From DASQBT01 sp035635075 (GTDB taxonomy: Bacteria > Pseudomonadota > Gammaproteobacteria > Burkholderiales > Thiobacillaceae), in assembly GCA_035635075.1 (NCBI GenBank), contig DASQBT010000208.1:1-16291 (forward strand): 16,291 nt of DNA, given 5' to 3'. Positions 13,753 to 16,291 of this stretch are shown here, piece after piece. A model generated the notes under the pieces. It was given only the letters and a program-made list of their open reading frames with translations. It was not told where the DNA came from and did no database searches. The position numbers were made by a program, and so were the translations under genes. Each line of letters starts with the position of its first letter. Positions within the stretch are counted from its first letter, which is position 1.

Positions 13753-15489
13753 TTACGTGGCAGCCGCACGCGTGCCCTTGAGCCAGCGCTTGAGTTCGGC
13801 GAGGGATCGGGTGTTCAGCACGTCTTCCCGTTCAAGCCACCCGCGCCGCGCCTGCCCGACGCCAAAGCGCAGATTGTCGAAATCAAGAGCGCTGTGCGCA
13901 TCCGAATCAATCGCAAGTTTCACTCCCTCAGCCTTGGCCATCTGGCAGTAAATGTCCAGTAGGTCCAGGCGGTCCGGCTGGGCATTGACTTCGAGAGCGC
14001 ATCCGCGCTGCCGGGCCGCGCGGATGACGCGGCTCATATCCACGTCATACGGATCCCGCTCTTCAATGAGACGCCCGCTGGGGTGAGCCAGAATAGTGAA
14101 ATATGGGTGATCCATGGCCTTCAGGATACGCCCTGTCTGTTTGGTGCGCGACAACCGGAACTGGTTGTGAACTGCGCCAACGACTACGTCGAGGTGGCCG
14201 AGCAGCTCATCCGGCAAATCCAGGCTGCCGTCTTCCAGGATCTCCACCTCGATGCCCTTGAGCAGGGTGATGCCGCCAAGCTCTGCATTGAGCCCATCGA
14301 TTTCATCGAGCTGCGCGGCGAGCCGCGTTGGATCCAGCCCGCGGGCCACAGTGAGATGACGTGAATGATCGGTGATGGCCAGATATTCGAGCCGCCGCGC
14401 CTTGGCCGCCAGCGCCATTTCCCTCAGGCTGTTGCGGCCGTCCGTGGCCTTGGTATGGCTGTGCAAGTCGCCGCGCAGGTCTGCCAGTTCTATGAGCCGG
14501 GGCAGGCGTCCGGCACGGGCGGCCTCGATCTCGCCGCGGTTCTCGCGCAGTTCCGGCGGAATATAAGGCAAACCCACAGCGGCGTAGACCGACTCTTCGC
14601 TTGCTCCCGCGATCTGTCTCCCGTCCCGATACACGCCATACTCGTTGATCTTGAGCCCGCGTTCCTGGCCCAAACGCCGGATGGCGATATTGTGCGGCTT
14701 GGAGCCGGTGAAATAATGCAGCGCCGCGCCGAAACTTTCGCTGCCCACCACACGCAAGTCCACTTGCAGGCCGGAGCGCAGCACGACGCTGGCGCGGGTG
14801 GAGCCGGCGGACAGCACTTCCGCCACCTCTTCATAATTGTGGAACTGCGCGATCACCGCGCCGGCCTGCCGGGCGGTCACCAGAATGTCGATATCGCCAA
14901 CCGTATCGCGCATGCGGCGGTAGCTTCCGGCAATGACCACTTGTTCCACGCCGGCGATCTGCCGCAGCCAGGCAGCCAGACTCTCGGCATACTGGGCCGC
15001 CACCGCCAGCTTGAAGCGGCGGGCCTTCGAAACGTGGGCCTCCACCGCCTGCAGGATCTTCAGCTCGGTCTTCTCGCCGAAGCCGGGCAAGTCCCTGATG
15101 CGGCCGTCGCGCGCCGCGCGGTAGAGCTGCTCGACAGTCTGGACATCCAGATGGTCATACAGCATCTTGACGCGCCGCGGGCCCAGGCCCCGAACTCTAA
15201 GGAGCTCGGTGACAGCAGGTGGAAACTCCCGGCGCATGCGATCGAGCAGGCCCAAATGACCGGTGCTCACGATTTCCTCAACCTTCGCCGCCAGGTCTCC
15301 CCCTACCCCCGGCAGCTTGGGCAAGCCCTCGCCCGCCTGCAGCCGGGCGCGGATATCCCAGCCCAGTTCAGCCAGGGTGCGGGCGGCATTGTGATAGGCG
15401 CGGATGCGAAACGGATTGGCGCCCTGAATCTCCAGCAGATTTGCCAATTCCTCAAACTGTGCGGCAATGTCGGCGTTATGGATTGGCAT
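13753..15489 (-). CDS. polX: DNA polymerase X family protein with PHP domain
   Basis: A 578-aa protein, normal length for bacterial PolX. Residues 1-80 form the helix-hairpin-helix 8-kDa-like region (starting MPIHNADIAAQFEELANLLE), with a second HhH near RGLGPRRV (100-107) and LPGFGEK (134-140). The nucleotidyltransferase core has GSYRRMRDTVGDIDILV, with Asp199 and Asp201 and a third Asp near 244. The PHP domain (about 338-570) has DLHSHTKATDG (His343, His345), ITDHSRH (His375), GIEVEIL, AHPSGRL and AIDSDAH, metal ligands of the 3'-5' exonuclease and phosphatase. It acts in base excision repair and gap filling. ATG 15489 is chosen because PolX proteins typically start this way; a longer frame (to 15555) overlaps the dksA-like gene. 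The start lies 11 bases after that gene's stop with no clear ribosome site, so coupling is likely. Confidence 0.94.
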   Translation of the reverse strand: MPIHNADIAAQFEELANLLEIQGANPFRIRAYHNAARTLAELGWDIRARLQAGEGLPKLPGVGGDLAAKVEEIVSTGHLGLLDRMRREFPPAVTELLRVRGLGPRRVKMLYDHLDVQTVEQLYRAARDGRIRDLPGFGEKTELKILQAVEAHVSKARRFKLAVAAQYAESLAAWLRQIAGVEQVVIAGSYRRMRDTVGDIDILVTARQAGAVIAQFHNYEEVAEVLSAGSTRASVVLRSGLQVDLRVVGSESFGAALHYFTGSKPHNIAIRRLGQERGLKINEYGVYRDGRQIAGASEESVYAAVGLPYIPPELRENRGEIEAARAGRLPRLIELADLRGDLHSHTKATDGRNSLREMALAAKARRLEYLAITDHSRHLTVARGLDPTRLAAQLDEIDGLNAELGGITLLKGIEVEILEDGSLDLPDELLGHLDVVVGAVHNQFRLSRTKQTGRILKAMDHPYFTILAHPSGRLIEERDPYDVDMSRVIRAARQRGCALEVNAQPDRLDLLDIYCQMAKAEGVKLAIDSDAHSALDFDNLRFGVGQARRGWLEREDVLNTRSLAELKRWLKGTRAAAT

Positions 15490-15500
15490 GGTCTGCGTGA

Positions 15501-15899
15501 CTAAAGCGACGGATGCCCCTCTTGGGCATAAACTTGTTCGTGCTTCTGCTGGCAAATCATGCAGCGCTTCGCGGAAGGGTTGGCCGACAGTCGCTCAAAG
15601 CCAATGTCATTTCCGCAATCGGTGCACAGACCAAAACTCCCCTCCCTGATGCGCCCGAAGGAGGCCTCGATGTCGCGCAATTCCAGGATTTGCCGGTTCA
15701 CCCTGGCAATGTTCAAGTCCGCAAGTGCGTCAGCCAGGGACTGGTCGCCGCTGTCGCCCGGCTCCAAGCCAAGCAGTCCGACCAATTGCTGATCCTCGCG
15801 CTGACTTAACTCGGCACGGACCTCCTCAACCAGGGCGGCCCGGCGCTCGCGCAATTTGCTTTCGATTTTTTCCAGTTCATCGTTGGTCAGTTGGGTCAT
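15501..15899 (-). CDS. DksA/TraR family zinc-finger regulator
   Basis: A 132-aa protein. An N-terminal helical hairpin (about residues 5-80) is followed by a C4 zinc finger with CTDCG (Cys92, Cys95) and CMICQ (Cys113, Cys116). DksA-like proteins insert the coiled coil into the RNA polymerase secondary channel and, with ppGpp, redirect transcription during stress. The family's acidic tip may be represented by the DQSLADALAD segment, but the exact DksA tip motif is not obvious, so it may be a paralog rather than DksA itself; I give no gene symbol. GAGGA precedes the ATG by about 6 bases. It is the first gene of the leftward operon with PolX, HPF-cold-shock, an unknown and a kinase. Confidence 0.93.
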   Translation of the reverse strand: MTQLTNDELEKIESKLRERRAALVEEVRAELSQREDQQLVGLLGLEPGDSGDQSLADALADLNIARVNRQILELRDIEASFGRIREGSFGLCTDCGNDIGFERLSANPSAKRCMICQQKHEQVYAQEGHPSL

Positions 15900-16291
15900 G
15901 GACTGTCCTCAAATTGACGCAAGATTCTATGATAGCCAGCGGACGTCCCAGCTAGTGCCGGCAACATCATGGTTCATCCAGATCGGCACAAGGGTGATGC
16001 CGACGATGACGGCCATCGCCATCGCTTTCCCAATTGACCGCAATACGCTGTTCTTGTTCCGCCAGGAGCGCGTTGCGCGGATCCGCAACCGTTCGCCCGA
16101 CGCCAACGAACATCCGAAACGCCTGCTCAGCCAAGTCCTGTACCAGGAAGCCGCACCAGCAGCATTGAAAGGTACGCGGTTACCGGACGGGAACGCAATC
16201 GCGCATCGCAAATCTTTGTCTTGCTTTTTGCGCATCTTATGATACAAAAACTTGATGAAACATTATGCGCTCCCGGCTTCGTGTGGACACA
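15900..16291. other. Region without a supported gene (upstream of the dksA-like gene)
   Basis: About 390 bases. Long frames exist on both strands (minus 15927-16247, plus 15856-16242) but neither resembles a protein I know, and each is an antisense shadow of the other. A minus-strand sub-frame of 31 codons (15927-16022) has a hydrophobic start (MAMAVIVGITLVPIW) and GGGAAAG upstream. It could be a tiny membrane peptide but is unsupported. The end (16205-16265) is AT-rich and may hold a promoter for a gene beyond the window. Confidence 0.4.
15924..15929 (-). promoter_or_regulatory. Possible -10 element for the leftward operon
   Basis: TAGAAT on the minus strand, five of six matching the sigma-70 -10 consensus, lies 24 bases before the start of the dksA-like gene. 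A -35 is weak (CTGGGA at about 16 bases). If used, the leader would be under 20 bases. Confidence 0.22.

Noticed and set aside
14365..15504. 379-codon open frame antisense to PolX
   Set aside because: Mirror of the PolX frame; no recognisable domain.
16255..16291. ATG at 16255 with a frame open to the window end
   Set aside because: No ribosome site and only 12 codons visible; cannot be told from chance.

Overview
The window (16,291 bp, GC-rich) reads as chromosome of a Gram-negative proteobacterium, most likely a betaproteobacterium. This is inferred from a DksA/TraR-type regulator, a PolX with PHP domain, a ribosome hibernation factor fused to a cold-shock domain, lipoprotein-type signal sequences and several periplasmic c-type cytochromes. 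The placement rests on general resemblance, not on a marker gene. No rRNA, tRNA, CRISPR array, IS element or phage gene was seen.

Left half (1-10743, plus strand): a tight run of at least seven genes, with gaps of 27 bp or less except one 127-bp spacer. In order they are: a cysteine-rich di-haem cytochrome c (5' end outside the window), a lipoprotein of unknown function, a 666-aa exported protein with two CxxCH haem sites, a class 3 lipase without signal peptide, two paralogous membrane-anchored di-haem cytochromes that resemble the RoxA/CCP-type group, and a TIR-transmembrane-PDZ protein. The TIR gene start overlaps the stop of the last cytochrome by 4 bp (ATGA). The spacer between the two paralogous cytochromes holds a 37-codon ORF with a strong ribosome binding site and a hairpin.

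Middle (10744-11060): a convergent junction. It holds a short, probably decayed DUF1902 (HicB-like antitoxin relative) reading frame on the minus strand and a hairpin that may act as terminator.

Right half (11061-15899, minus strand): a compact five-gene operon transcribed leftwards. It encodes a DksA/TraR zinc-finger protein, PolX DNA polymerase/PHP phosphoesterase, an HPF/RaiA-cold-shock fusion, an unknown 177-aa protein, and a two-domain APH-like/P-loop kinase. It looks like a stress and repair unit. From 15900 to the end I can support no gene.

Working model for the left operon (inference): the cytochromes are periplasmic redox enzymes that may oxidise a hydrophobic substrate or detoxify peroxide, the lipase handles an ester or lipid, and the TIR-TM-PDZ protein links a periplasmic PDZ sensor to a cytoplasmic TIR domain with a candidate NADase glutamate. 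That combination is the most unusual thing in the window.
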